Shown: positions 20,162 to 28,944 of the stretch, piece by piece | Layout of the letters: each line of letters starts with the position of its first letter | Numbering within the stretch: the stretch's first letter is position 1 | DNA from: Caldanaerovirga acetigignens | Lineage (GTDB): Bacteria; Bacillota; Thermosediminibacteria; Thermosediminibacterales; Thermosediminibacteraceae | NCBI RefSeq assembly: GCF_900142995.1 | Contig: NZ_FRCR01000003.1 | Location: 124,001-188,000 of the forward strand | DNA length: 64,000 nucleotides | Reading direction: 5' to 3' | Notes under the pieces: generated by a model | Databases searched by the model: none | What the model saw: only the letters and a program-made list of their open reading frames with translations | Told to the model about the DNA's origin: nothing | Made by a program: the position numbers and the translations under genes

Positions 20162-21238
20162 TCAATTTCTGCTCATCTTGTCAATAGCTTCCCATAATCC
20201 CATGATATACGTTGCTCCCAATGCCCTATCGTATAGTCCGTATCCCGGGCGTCCCGTTTCGCCCCATATCATTCTGCCATGGTCAGGACGCACATATCCA
20301 TCAAATCCGCTATCGTAAAAAGCCTTAACTATTTCAAACATATCGAATGAGCCGCACTTTGACAGGTGAGCACTTTCGTAAAAGTCCTTTTCAGCTTCGA
20401 ATTTTAGATTTCTTATATGGGCGAAGTGTATCCTCCCTTCTTTGGCAAACTCCTTGATTATTGCCGGTAGGTCGTTTCTCCGGTCAGCACCCAGCGAACC
20501 CGTGCAAAGAGTAATTCCATTGTATGGGCTCTTGTATAAATCAAGGAATTTACGAATATTTTCCCTGCTCGTAATAACTCTTGGCAAACCAAAGATAGGC
20601 CACGGTGGATCATCCGGATGTATGGCCATTTTTATATCGAATTTTTCTGCATACGGAATTATGCTGTCTAAAAAATATTTTATGTTCCGCCAATATTTTT
20701 CTTCGGTCATATCACTGTATTTTTTCAGGGTTTCGGAGATTTCTTTCAGCCTTTCCGGTTCCCAGCCGGGTAATTCGACATCACCGGATTGGTCTATAAA
20801 TTCGTTAGCAAAATTTTTTGGATCAATCTTCATGACCATTTCATGCCGATATGCCATAGTTCGAGAACCGTCCTCTAAAGGCCTTTCCAGCTCCGTCCTC
20901 AACCAGTCGAATACAGGCATGAAGTTATAGCAAATTACCTTTACACCTATTTGCGCTAAATTTTTCATCGTTTCAATGTAGTTTTCAATATAAATATCTC
21001 TAGAAGGCTCTCCTAACTTTATATCCTCATGGACATTTACGCTTTCAATGACTTCGACTTTAAGTCCTTGTCTTTCAACCTCTTCTTTCAAAGCTTTGAG
21101 CCTTTCCTGCGGCCATACTTCTCCCACTGGAATGTCCATCAAGCTCGTAACAACCCCTGTGATGCCCGGAATTTGCCGGATATATTCTAGTGGAATTTTG
21201 TCGTACTCTTTCCCGAACCATCTAAAGACCAGTTTCAT
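20162..21238 (-). CDS. uxuA: D-mannonate dehydratase
   Basis: Fe/Mn-dependent TIM-barrel enzyme that dehydrates D-mannonate to 2-keto-3-deoxygluconate (KDG). The 358 residues include MKLVFRWFGKEYDKIPLEYI, the conserved CYNFMPVFDWLRTEL, the metal-ligand region MAIHPDDPPWPIFGLPRV, TLCTGSLGADRRNDLP, IHFAHIRNLK and RPDHGRMIWGE near the C-terminus. It lies near the 3' end of the operon, after dctP. No KDG kinase or aldolase gene is in the window. Confidence 0.98.
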   Translation of the reverse strand: MKLVFRWFGKEYDKIPLEYIRQIPGITGVVTSLMDIPVGEVWPQERLKALKEEVERQGLKVEVIESVNVHEDIKLGEPSRDIYIENYIETMKNLAQIGVKVICYNFMPVFDWLRTELERPLEDGSRTMAYRHEMVMKIDPKNFANEFIDQSGDVELPGWEPERLKEISETLKKYSDMTEEKYWRNIKYFLDSIIPYAEKFDIKMAIHPDDPPWPIFGLPRVITSRENIRKFLDLYKSPYNGITLCTGSLGADRRNDLPAIIKEFAKEGRIHFAHIRNLKFEAEKDFYESAHLSKCGSFDMFEIVKAFYDSGFDGYVRPDHGRMIWGETGRPGYGLYDRALGATYIMGLWEAIDKMSRN

Positions 21239-21295
21239 AGTTATATCTACCTCCAGTTTTTTGGCGATAGCTTAAAACCTTTGCAGCAATTTATC

Positions 21296-22318
21296 TTACT
21301 GAACCTCCAGTATCTTTTGATATAGAGCTTTTTGCTCATCGTTTAACATCTTGAGCACAGCCGGCACCATAGCGTTTTTGAACTCTTCCTTGTTAACGTC
21401 GGAAATTATCGTCATACCTTTTTCGATAAGCTTTTGCTTGCACGCTTCCGTATCCTTTTCAAACAACTGATTGGCGTAAACTTGTACCTCTTTTGCAGCT
21501 TCCAACACGGCTTTTCTCATATCCTCAGGGAGGGAATTGAGCTGTTTATTCCCAACTACAACGTAAACCCATCCTATTACGTGCTCCGTCTCGTTCACAT
21601 ACTTTTGCACTTCATAAAGTCCTCCACTCAATATCAAGTCATACGGGTTTTCTTGAGCTTCAATCACATTTTGTTGCAATGCTGTAAACACCTCGCTGAA
21701 GGCCATTACCTGCGGGCTTGCCCCTGCCGCTTTCCACGCTTCTACAAAAACAGGAACATTAGGAACACGCAGTTTTAGTCCTTTAAGATCGCTTAGATTT
21801 CTAATCGGCTTGTTTGAAGTCAGGTTTCTAGGTGCCCTCAAGTGATAATAAAGCGGTGTTACCCCTACTTTGTCCATGATTTCCTGGCTTATCTCCTTGC
21901 CTATTTCACCTTCAATCACTTTTTTCATGTGATTTATATCCCTAAATGCATAAGGTACTGCCATCAGTGCTGCTTTAGGTGCCCAGTTCTGCATGGATTC
22001 ACCTGATATGGTCATATCCGCGGACCCATCCCTTATCATGTTGAGTACATCCATTTCGCTGCCAAGCTGCTCGTTGGGATACAATTTGATCACAAGGCGG
22101 CCATTCGTCTTTTCGTTGACCAATCTTGCAAATTCTTGGGCAGTCTTATGCCATATGTGTTCTTCATTTGCAAGGTAACCGAATTTCCATTCAATCGTCT
22201 CTTGTTTTTGCCCGGCATTATTTTCTTGGCCCTTCTTGCCTCCACTGCACGCTGTAATAGAAATCAAGACAAGAGCCAATACTAAAATTAGCGAAATTAC
22301 TTTTACCCTTACTTTCAT
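21296..22318 (-). CDS. dctP: TRAP transporter solute-binding lipoprotein (DctP family)
   Basis: Extracellular binding protein of a tripartite, ion-driven transporter. The first 23 residues are a lipoprotein signal peptide ending in the lipobox SITAC (Cys24). The mature part has the DctP hallmarks: FARLVNEKTNGRLVIKLYPN, the carboxylate-binding Arg in LKLRVPNVPVFVEAWKAAG, and VFTALQQNVIEAQENP. It is separated by four genes from dctQ and dctM, although it belongs to the same operon. Neighbouring enzymes suggest a C6 sugar acid as ligand. Confidence 0.95.
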   Translation of the reverse strand: MKVRVKVISLILVLALVLISITACSGGKKGQENNAGQKQETIEWKFGYLANEEHIWHKTAQEFARLVNEKTNGRLVIKLYPNEQLGSEMDVLNMIRDGSADMTISGESMQNWAPKAALMAVPYAFRDINHMKKVIEGEIGKEISQEIMDKVGVTPLYYHLRAPRNLTSNKPIRNLSDLKGLKLRVPNVPVFVEAWKAAGASPQVMAFSEVFTALQQNVIEAQENPYDLILSGGLYEVQKYVNETEHVIGWVYVVVGNKQLNSLPEDMRKAVLEAAKEVQVYANQLFEKDTEACKQKLIEKGMTIISDVNKEEFKNAMVPAVLKMLNDEQKALYQKILEVQ

Positions 22319-22319
22319 T

Positions 22320-23624
22320 TCAATTGTCCTCCCTCGCCATTGTAATATTTTTGTTGAATTTTTCCTTCCAGGCCCAAAGGCCTAATGCTGGATCGCTGAC
22401 AAAAAACACCTCCTCTCCATTTGGCAGGGTATTAAATCCAGGATTTAAAATATCTGGATTGTAGATTTTATAAGCTTTTCTAAAAGGTAGATAATTGTAA
22501 TTTACTTTTCTTATTTCTTTTTCTTTGAGCTTTTCAACAGCATAAGTTATGGTAAATCTTCCTTCGCTCGAGCCGTGTATCAGATGGGCCGCTATAGCCA
22601 AATTTTCTTTTAACTTTTCATCTTTATGTATAAGTTTTAGTATTTTTTGCATCCCTGCATATCCGTACTTTCTTATCAATTCTTCCCCTATCTCATTTTC
22701 CCCAAATCTCTCAATCCCCGGAGCCAGAATTATTAATTCTCCTCCATCCTGAATCGCCATCCTGGTCCTATAGATAGCTTTATTGCCTATCCAGGTGCTC
22801 CTGTATTTTTTGTCGTCTAGATAAACTACCACTTTCTTTACCGGCCTTTCGAGAAATTCGATGTTCTTTTTTTGACTTAAAGCTACGGCTTTTTCGAAAA
22901 TCTTCCTGCTTCTGCCTATAAAGAGCCCATCTAAATTGATAGCACCCCCTTTAGTAGTAGTCACTGTCATCACATACATTATGGGGTATTCTTTTAAAAA
23001 TTTTTCTTCAACGAAGTCAAATACTTGCCTCACAGGTGTCCTGTCGATTCCCATTATCCGCTCCATCCCGTGAACTGCCCCTATAAAATGGGACTTGTCG
23101 ATAACATCCTTTCCGCCGCATCCCACAAGAATATTTTTCGTGTAACTGGCCATACCCACAATTTCATGGGGTACTACCTGTCCTATGGAGATAATAAGGT
23201 CATAGGCTTCATTTGCAATATGCTTGCTTATCTCAACATTTATGGGGAAACTCAAGGCACCTTGTGTTACTCGCTCGATAAATTCAGCAGAAACCTCACC
23301 AATCTTTTTTGTACCCTTCTCCCAATCATGGACCAAGAACCTTTCTTTAGGAATTTCATCTCCAAACATCTTTTTTCGTTCTAAGTCGCTGAGCGGCCTA
23401 TGAGTTCCCGTAGCAGGCAGTATATCTACTTCGGAGCTTGGACTTAATAGTTCATATAAAATTCTCGTTATCATACCCGCATGAGAGTTTATTCTTGTAA
23501 AATCTGGTGGTATAATAAGAACTTTATCTAATTTTCTCCCTTCAAGAGCCCTATATAAAGCAGACCTTACTTCATCTTCTGAAACAGATCCGTTTCCTGG
23601 ATTATCAATTATTATCTCGTTCAT
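22320..23624 (-). CDS. LarA-family nickel-pincer racemase/epimerase, predicted sugar-acid 2-epimerase
   Basis: Homologue of lactate racemase LarA. All key positions can be aligned by spacing: D41 and R44 (PDFTR), H75 (ATGTHRP), H153 and K163 (PHEIVG then YTK, ten apart) and H179 (KSH, sixteen on). These match D72, R75, H108, H174, K184 and H200 of the Lactobacillus enzyme, with K184 the pincer-cofactor lysine. LarA homologues include D-gluconate 2-epimerases, and D-mannonate and D-gluconate are C2 epimers. In an operon with uxuA, uxuB and a gluconokinase-like kinase, mannonate/gluconate epimerisation is the best guess. The cofactor genes larB, larC and larE are not in the window. Overlaps the kinase gene by 20 bases. 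Confidence 0.85.
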   Translation of the reverse strand: MNEIIIDNPGNGSVSEDEVRSALYRALEGRKLDKVLIIPPDFTRINSHAGMITRILYELLSPSSEVDILPATGTHRPLSDLERKKMFGDEIPKERFLVHDWEKGTKKIGEVSAEFIERVTQGALSFPINVEISKHIANEAYDLIISIGQVVPHEIVGMASYTKNILVGCGGKDVIDKSHFIGAVHGMERIMGIDRTPVRQVFDFVEEKFLKEYPIMYVMTVTTTKGGAINLDGLFIGRSRKIFEKAVALSQKKNIEFLERPVKKVVVYLDDKKYRSTWIGNKAIYRTRMAIQDGGELIILAPGIERFGENEIGEELIRKYGYAGMQKILKLIHKDEKLKENLAIAAHLIHGSSEGRFTITYAVEKLKEKEIRKVNYNYLPFRKAYKIYNPDILNPGFNTLPNGEEVFFVSDPALGLWAWKEKFNKNITMAREDN

Positions 23625-25155
23625 ACTTTACCTCCACAGAATTTTTGAAAATAAGGTTATAAAGTTCGATGAAATTCCTGTATACATTCTTGTAAATCTC
23701 CACATTTTCCTTTATAGGTTCAATAGGCCTTTTTGCTCTCATCGCAGGCAAAGCATCTTCTTTTATCATGCGCTTAGCCCCGATTCCTACCATTGAAAGA
23801 AACGCCGCCCCTAGTGCAGCCGCTTCCTCGACTCCAGCTACAAGAATCTCTTTATCAAAGACATCGGCTTGTATTTGCAGCCACACTCCTGACTTCGCAT
23901 ATCCTCCGTTGGCAATAATTTTTCTTACGGGATTCCTCAATTGCTCCACCAGGGCATTGTAAATCATAAACATATTGAAGATAATACCTTCCATTGCAGC
24001 CCTAACAAGATGCCTTCTGTCATGGCTGAGGTTTAAGCCATATATGACTCCTCTCGCATCGGCCCTCCAATGAGGAGACCTTTGTCCCGTCAAATAAGGA
24101 AAGAATAAAAGTCCATCACTTCCCGGTCTTATTTCTTTTGCAAAGCTGTCAAAAAGTTCATAGACATTATTAAAGCCTTTTTCCATCGCTTCTTTCGAAT
24201 ATTCTCCGACATGCATATCTCTCAACCATCTTAATACTATTCCTCCATTGTTTATCGCCCCACCGGCAACCCATTTGTCTCTTGTGAAGCAGTAACACCA
24301 AGTCCTCGCTTCTTTATCTAGCAATGGAAAGTCCACAGCCGTCCTGATAGCTCCACTTGTCCCGATTGTGCTTGAAAGCTCGGTATTGTCGAAAACCCCG
24401 CATCCCAGATTTGCCAAAATCCCGTCGCCTGACCCTATGACAAGGGGGGTATCTCTAGGTATTCCCATAATTTTCGCATATTCCTCTTTCATGCCTTTAA
24501 GTACATGTATGCACTCTACTGGAGTACCAAATTTTTCTTTATCAACGCCTAGTACTTCTTTTAATACATCTTCATCCCATACAAATTTATGTATATTAAA
24601 GCAAGCCGTAGCCGAAGCATCCGTCAAATCGAGAATAAATACGCCGTAAAGTTTGAAAATTATATATTCCTTGATGCTGACAAACTTATAAGTTTTTTCG
24701 TAAATATCTCTGTGATTGTTCTTAATCCATAAAATCTTGCTCAATGGATACATCGGATGCTCTACCCTGCAACCCGTCTTTCTGTATAACGCCATGCAGT
24801 CAAAATTTTTTTCAATAAAACCCGCCTCTTTTATAGACCTGGTATCTGCCCACGTAATGACATTTGTTAAACAGTTCCCATACCTATCAACAGCTACAAG
24901 ACTGAAAAGTTGCGTGCTTAAACCTATTGCATTTATCTTGTTCCTGGCATTTTCCACTTGTTCAATGCAATTTTTTACGACATCTAACATCGATTTAAAA
25001 ACGACTTCAGGCTCTATTTCAGCTTTACCATCGGGCGAACTCCTCATGGGGTATTCCCTATAGCTTAAGCTAACTTCATATCCTTTTTCGTCGAATAAAA
25101 CCGCCCTCACTCCTGTAGTGCCGATGTCGATGCCCATGAAAAGCTCTTTGCTCAA
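23605..25155 (-). CDS. FGGY-family carbohydrate kinase, gluconokinase-like
   Basis: ATP-dependent sugar kinase of the actin/hexokinase fold. It shows the N-terminal phosphate loop MGIDIGTTGVRAVLFDEKG, the substrate segment ITWADTRS, the second phosphate loop SSTIGTSGAIR, PYLTGQRSPHWRADARG (gluconokinases have GERAPYW-like sequence here) and the adenosine motif IIANGGYAKSGVWLQIQAD. I prefer TTG 25155 (MSKELFMG), five bases after AAGGTGG; the frame is open to 25170 and an ATG lies at MGIDIG. If the LarA-like neighbour makes gluconate, this enzyme would form 6-phosphogluconate. Xylulokinase-type activity cannot be excluded. Confidence 0.88.
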   Translation of the reverse strand: MSKELFMGIDIGTTGVRAVLFDEKGYEVSLSYREYPMRSSPDGKAEIEPEVVFKSMLDVVKNCIEQVENARNKINAIGLSTQLFSLVAVDRYGNCLTNVITWADTRSIKEAGFIEKNFDCMALYRKTGCRVEHPMYPLSKILWIKNNHRDIYEKTYKFVSIKEYIIFKLYGVFILDLTDASATACFNIHKFVWDEDVLKEVLGVDKEKFGTPVECIHVLKGMKEEYAKIMGIPRDTPLVIGSGDGILANLGCGVFDNTELSSTIGTSGAIRTAVDFPLLDKEARTWCYCFTRDKWVAGGAINNGGIVLRWLRDMHVGEYSKEAMEKGFNNVYELFDSFAKEIRPGSDGLLFFPYLTGQRSPHWRADARGVIYGLNLSHDRRHLVRAAMEGIIFNMFMIYNALVEQLRNPVRKIIANGGYAKSGVWLQIQADVFDKEILVAGVEEAAALGAAFLSMVGIGAKRMIKEDALPAMRAKRPIEPIKENVEIYKNVYRNFIELYNLIFKNSVEVKYERDNN

Positions 25156-25172
25156 AATACCACCTTCCAATT

Positions 25173-26126
25173 TTAGGCCTGTGACTTCATTTCTTCGTCG
25201 AACAACAACACAACCAAATTTTCAATTGACTTTATAGCCATTTTTTCCACTGCTTCAGCCGTATAAGCACCTATGTGCGGCGTGAGCAGGAAATTATCCA
25301 ATGTCAGCAATTTATGAAAGCCTGGAGGTTCTTTCGAAAATACATCCGAAGCTGCCCCCGCTATTTTGTCATTTTTCAGGGCCTCATAAAGTGCATCTTC
25401 GTCGATTAATCCCCCTCTTGATGTATTCACGATATACGCTGTCTTTTTCATCAATTTCAATGTATTTTCATTCACAATTTTGGCTGTAGCTTCAGTAAGG
25501 GGGACATGGAGGGTCACGAAATCTGCTTCTTTAAAAACGGATTCCAGACTCGCCATTTTTACATCGTATTTTTTGAGAAACTCACTATCTTCAAAGTACG
25601 GGTCATAAGCTATAATCCGCATTCCTATTCCATTTGCCAGTCTTGCCACTTCTTTTCCTATATTGCCAAGGCCTATTATTCCGGCTGTTTTTCCGGTAAG
25701 TTCTACCCCTTGAATGCGATCCCATCCTCCATTTTTTACAAGAAAAACGTGCTTTGCCAAGTTCCTCGCAAGGGCAAAAAACATACCAATAGCCAACTCT
25801 GCCACAGACGTAGCATTTGTGCCCGCTGCGCTGGCCACCTTAATTCCGAGCTCTCGAGCCGTTTTTAAGTCTATATTGTCAAGTCCAGCCCCGTATTTTG
25901 AAATAGCTTTTAGTTTCCTGGCATTTTTCAAGACTTTTTCCGTGACCGGGTCTATTCCTACTATTAGCCCATCCACATCTTCACACATCTTTAGCATCTG
26001 TTCCTCCGTAAGTGTTTTCCCGGTATCGTTGTAAATTAAATCCAAATCATACCTTTTAAGTAAGTTCTGAGCTTGTTCTTTTACCTTTAAAAATGACCTC
26101 GGAGTAATCAAAACCTTCGCTCTCAT
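25173..26126 (-). CDS. D-isomer-specific 2-hydroxyacid dehydrogenase (SerA/GyaR-like)
   Basis: NAD(P)-linked reductase of 2-keto acids. The Rossmann motif GKTAGIIGLGNIGKEVARLA and the catalytic Arg (NTSRGGLIDEDAL), Glu (SKEPP) and His (TPHIGAYTAEA) are present; length is 317 residues, without the C-terminal ACT domain of full SerA. GGAGG lies five bases before ATG 26126, so the four extra upstream codons are not used. Context suggests a sugar-acid role, such as 2-ketogluconate or 2-keto-3-deoxy acid reduction, rather than serine synthesis; that is inference. Confidence 0.9.
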   Translation of the reverse strand: MRAKVLITPRSFLKVKEQAQNLLKRYDLDLIYNDTGKTLTEEQMLKMCEDVDGLIVGIDPVTEKVLKNARKLKAISKYGAGLDNIDLKTARELGIKVASAAGTNATSVAELAIGMFFALARNLAKHVFLVKNGGWDRIQGVELTGKTAGIIGLGNIGKEVARLANGIGMRIIAYDPYFEDSEFLKKYDVKMASLESVFKEADFVTLHVPLTEATAKIVNENTLKLMKKTAYIVNTSRGGLIDEDALYEALKNDKIAGAASDVFSKEPPGFHKLLTLDNFLLTPHIGAYTAEAVEKMAIKSIENLVVLLFDEEMKSQA

Positions 26127-26153
26127 AGCTGCCTCCAAAAATTAAAATCTGTT

Positions 26154-27167
26154 TTAAAACTCAAGGATAACCTTGAAAACATTCTGATTTCCTTCTTCCA
26201 ACAAGTTAATCGCCTCTTTTATCTCGGTAAAATGGAATTTATGAGATATCAAAGCAGTAGGATTCAGCTTTCTTTTATTAAATACATCTATCACTTCTTT
26301 GAATTTATTTGTCTGCAGCCTGGAACCGCATATTGTAAGTTCCCCTTTTGTTATGTTAAACTGCGGTATGCTGGACGGGGAAGTATCGAATCCTAATACC
26401 ACAACCCTTCCCGCTTGAGAAACCACATTAACTGCCATTTCGAAAGTTTTTGGTGTGCACGCCGCATCTATTGCAATATTTACACCCATTCCGCCGGTAA
26501 TTTTTCTTATTTCTTTTTCGATGTTTTCGCTAGCTTTTATTGCGTAATCCGCGCCTAACTCCAGGGCTTTCTCCAATCTAAAATCAACTATATCGGACAC
26601 TATGCAAATTGCCCCTTTATACTTTGCATATTGCAAGATAGTAAGCCCTATAGGTCCCGCACCAATTATTAAAACAAAATCATCCTTTTCGACGCCTCCC
26701 CTCCACGTTGCCTGAGCTGCAATAGTGAAAGGTTCTATCATTACGGCTTCTTCCCAACTCAAATAGTCCGCAAATTTATGAACATTTGCGTCCTTTACAA
26801 CTACATATTCCTGAAAACCTCCGTCAACATGGACTCCCATCACCTTTAAGTTTTCACAAACGTTTGGCCTACCTTTTCTGCACGGGTAGCATTTTCCACA
26901 ATAGATTATAGGCTCTACGACTACTTTATCCCCGATTTTCAGATTCTTTACTTCCTTTCCTTTTTCAACAACCTCGCCGACAAATTCATGTCCAATAATC
27001 CTGGGATATGTGGCAACCGGAGACGTTCCGTGATAAATATGCATATCGGAGCCGCATATTCCGGCCAATCTTACTTTGAGCAAAACCTCGTCTCTGCTCT
27101 TTATTTCAGGAATATCCCTTTCGACCAATTCTATGTTCCCGGGGTTTGAAATGAGAACTGCTTTCAC
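26154..27167 (-). CDS. Zinc-dependent dehydrogenase, RspB-like (predicted L-gulonate 5-dehydrogenase)
   Basis: Medium-chain zinc dehydrogenase. Catalytic zinc ligands are in AGICGSDMHIYHG, the GHE of RIIGHEFVGEVV and the Glu of MIEPF; the structural zinc site is CGKCYPC then C; the NAD site is IGAGPIGLT. The overall wording (KAVLISNP, VERDIP, YPRIIGHEF, LKVMGVHVDGGFQEY) closely follows E. coli RspB as I remember it, whose relatives oxidise L-gulonate to D-fructuronate. That product feeds UxuB in the same operon. Start is GTG 27167 with GGAGG seven bases upstream; the frame open to 27338 would overlap dctM. Confidence 0.88.
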   Translation of the reverse strand: MKAVLISNPGNIELVERDIPEIKSRDEVLLKVRLAGICGSDMHIYHGTSPVATYPRIIGHEFVGEVVEKGKEVKNLKIGDKVVVEPIIYCGKCYPCRKGRPNVCENLKVMGVHVDGGFQEYVVVKDANVHKFADYLSWEEAVMIEPFTIAAQATWRGGVEKDDFVLIIGAGPIGLTILQYAKYKGAICIVSDIVDFRLEKALELGADYAIKASENIEKEIRKITGGMGVNIAIDAACTPKTFEMAVNVVSQAGRVVVLGFDTSPSSIPQFNITKGELTICGSRLQTNKFKEVIDVFNKRKLNPTALISHKFHFTEIKEAINLLEEGNQNVFKVILEF

Positions 27168-27181
27168 CTTAAGTCCTCCTT

Positions 27182-28462
27182 TTACATGCCAAATAACAAT
27201 CTGGGAAGGAATAGCGTAAAATGGGGAATATAGCTCACCAGCATCAATACAACAATATTCGCTATGATAAAAGGCAAAATAGCTACTGTAAGTCTGGCTA
27301 TAGAAATTTTCGCAATATTTGATGCCACATAAAGGCACACCCCAACAGGAGGAGTATTAAGCCCTATTACCAGATTTAAAACCACCATCACTCCCGCCTG
27401 AATTGGATCCATACCGACAGATGTAAGCACAGGGAGCAGAACTGGAAATAGGATAATTAAGGCCGCGATTGTTTCCATAAACATGCCGACGAAAAGCAAA
27501 AAGAGGTTTACCAATAAGATGACGACGATTGGGTTATCGCTTATTGACAGTATCGAATCCGCAATAAGCTGGGGAATTTGTTCGCTTGCTAAAATCCACG
27601 CAAAAGTATTAGCAAATCCCACTAAGACCATAATTGCTGCCGTGCTCCTTATGGACTCCACCAAGATCCTTGGAATATCCTTCAACTGCAATTCCTTGTA
27701 GACAAAAAGTCCTACTATCAAGCCATAGATCACCGTAACTATAGAAGCTTCCGTAGGCGTAAAAAAGCCCCCTAAAATCCCGAAAATCATTATTGCGGGC
27801 ATTAAAATTGCCCAAATTGCGCCTTTAAACTTCTCCCATATTTGCTTTAGCGAATTAAGTTCGCTTCTTGGATAATTTCTTTTGACCGCAAAGTAATAGC
27901 ATAGAATCATTTGTAAAAGACCTACTAAAATTCCCGGAATCATGCCAGCCACAAACATTTTCGTTATAGAAGTACCCACGAGCGTGCCTGCAATAATCAT
28001 CGGGACGCTGGGTGGAATTATCGGGCCGACTGTAGAGGACGCTGCGGTCACAGCAGCAGAAAAATCAGGATCATACCCTTGTTGCACCATAGCAGGAATT
28101 ATAATTGGGCCAATGCTCGCCGTGTCGGCCAATGCTGTTCCTGAAACCCCTGCAAAAATCATGGAGGCAACTACATTTGCAATAGCCAGACCTCCCTTTA
28201 TAAACCCCACTATAGCATCGGCAAATTCCACTATTCTCTTCGAAATCCCTCCATTGTTCATAAGGTTTCCAGCCAACACAAATCCGGGTATGGCGACCAA
28301 AACAAAAGAATTGAGGCCTGCGTACATCTTCTGGGCTAAGACCGTCAAAGAGATGTCGTTGGTGAAAATATAAACCAGAGAAGAAATCCCAAGGGCGAAG
28401 GCTATGGGAACGCCTAAAAATATCAATACTACGAAAGATAAAAATAACATTAATGCAGACAT
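27182..28462 (-). CDS. dctM: TRAP transporter large permease (DctM)
   Basis: Twelve-helix membrane subunit that forms the ion-coupled translocation path. Typical segments are FLGVPIAFALGISSL, the GGSG-like turn region FAGVSGTALADTASIGPIII, PPSVPMIIAGTLVGTSITKM, GFFTPTEASIV and LNTPPVGVCLYVASNIAKI. I start at ATG 28462 (MSALMLFLS), six bases after AGGTGG; the upstream ATG 28477 would include that ribosome site in the coding sequence. It sits between dctQ and the RspB-like gene. Confidence 0.96.
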   Translation of the reverse strand: MSALMLFLSFVVLIFLGVPIAFALGISSLVYIFTNDISLTVLAQKMYAGLNSFVLVAIPGFVLAGNLMNNGGISKRIVEFADAIVGFIKGGLAIANVVASMIFAGVSGTALADTASIGPIIIPAMVQQGYDPDFSAAVTAASSTVGPIIPPSVPMIIAGTLVGTSITKMFVAGMIPGILVGLLQMILCYYFAVKRNYPRSELNSLKQIWEKFKGAIWAILMPAIMIFGILGGFFTPTEASIVTVIYGLIVGLFVYKELQLKDIPRILVESIRSTAAIMVLVGFANTFAWILASEQIPQLIADSILSISDNPIVVILLVNLFLLFVGMFMETIAALIILFPVLLPVLTSVGMDPIQAGVMVVLNLVIGLNTPPVGVCLYVASNIAKISIARLTVAILPFIIANIVVLMLVSYIPHFTLFLPRLLFGM

Positions 28463-28479
28463 TAATATCCACCTCATTT

Positions 28480-28944
28480 TTAAAATTCAGCTATTGAATT
28501 TATTAGATTCAATATAGAATATAGGCTGGAAAAAAGCATCATCACTATCATGCTGCTAAAACTTATATACATCGGTATTCTCATTGTGGGCGAGGTCTGT
28601 CCTATACCTAGCTTTGTAAATTTGACTGCCTGAAATAAAACTATTACAAAAAGCAATACCGTCAGCACCTGGATAAAAATTTCCAAAACCTTCTTCGACT
28701 TTCCATTTAACTTACCAGTTAAAACGTCAAGACTCGCATATTCCTTAGTCTTAACAGCTAAAGGCGCACCGAAAGACATAGCAAAGATGAATAAAAATCT
28801 GCTCGCTTCTTCTGTCCATACAAAGCTTGCCTGAGGTATGAACACCCTCGTAAAAATCTGCAAGCATACCACAAGGACCAATGATCCGAAAGACAAAAAT
28901 ATCCCTAACTCCAGCAACTTTTCTACGTAATCAATTTTTTTCAT
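28480..28944 (-). CDS. dctQ: TRAP transporter small permease (DctQ)
   Basis: Four-helix membrane subunit (154 residues), with the usual QIFTRVFIPQASFVWTEEASR segment after the second helix. Its ATG overlaps the uxuB stop codon (TAATG) and an AGGGGG site lies eight bases upstream, so translation is coupled to uxuB. It works with DctM and the distant DctP. Confidence 0.94.
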   Translation of the reverse strand: MKKIDYVEKLLELGIFLSFGSLVLVVCLQIFTRVFIPQASFVWTEEASRFLFIFAMSFGAPLAVKTKEYASLDVLTGKLNGKSKKVLEIFIQVLTVLLFVIVLFQAVKFTKLGIGQTSPTMRIPMYISFSSMIVMMLFSSLYSILNLINSIAEF

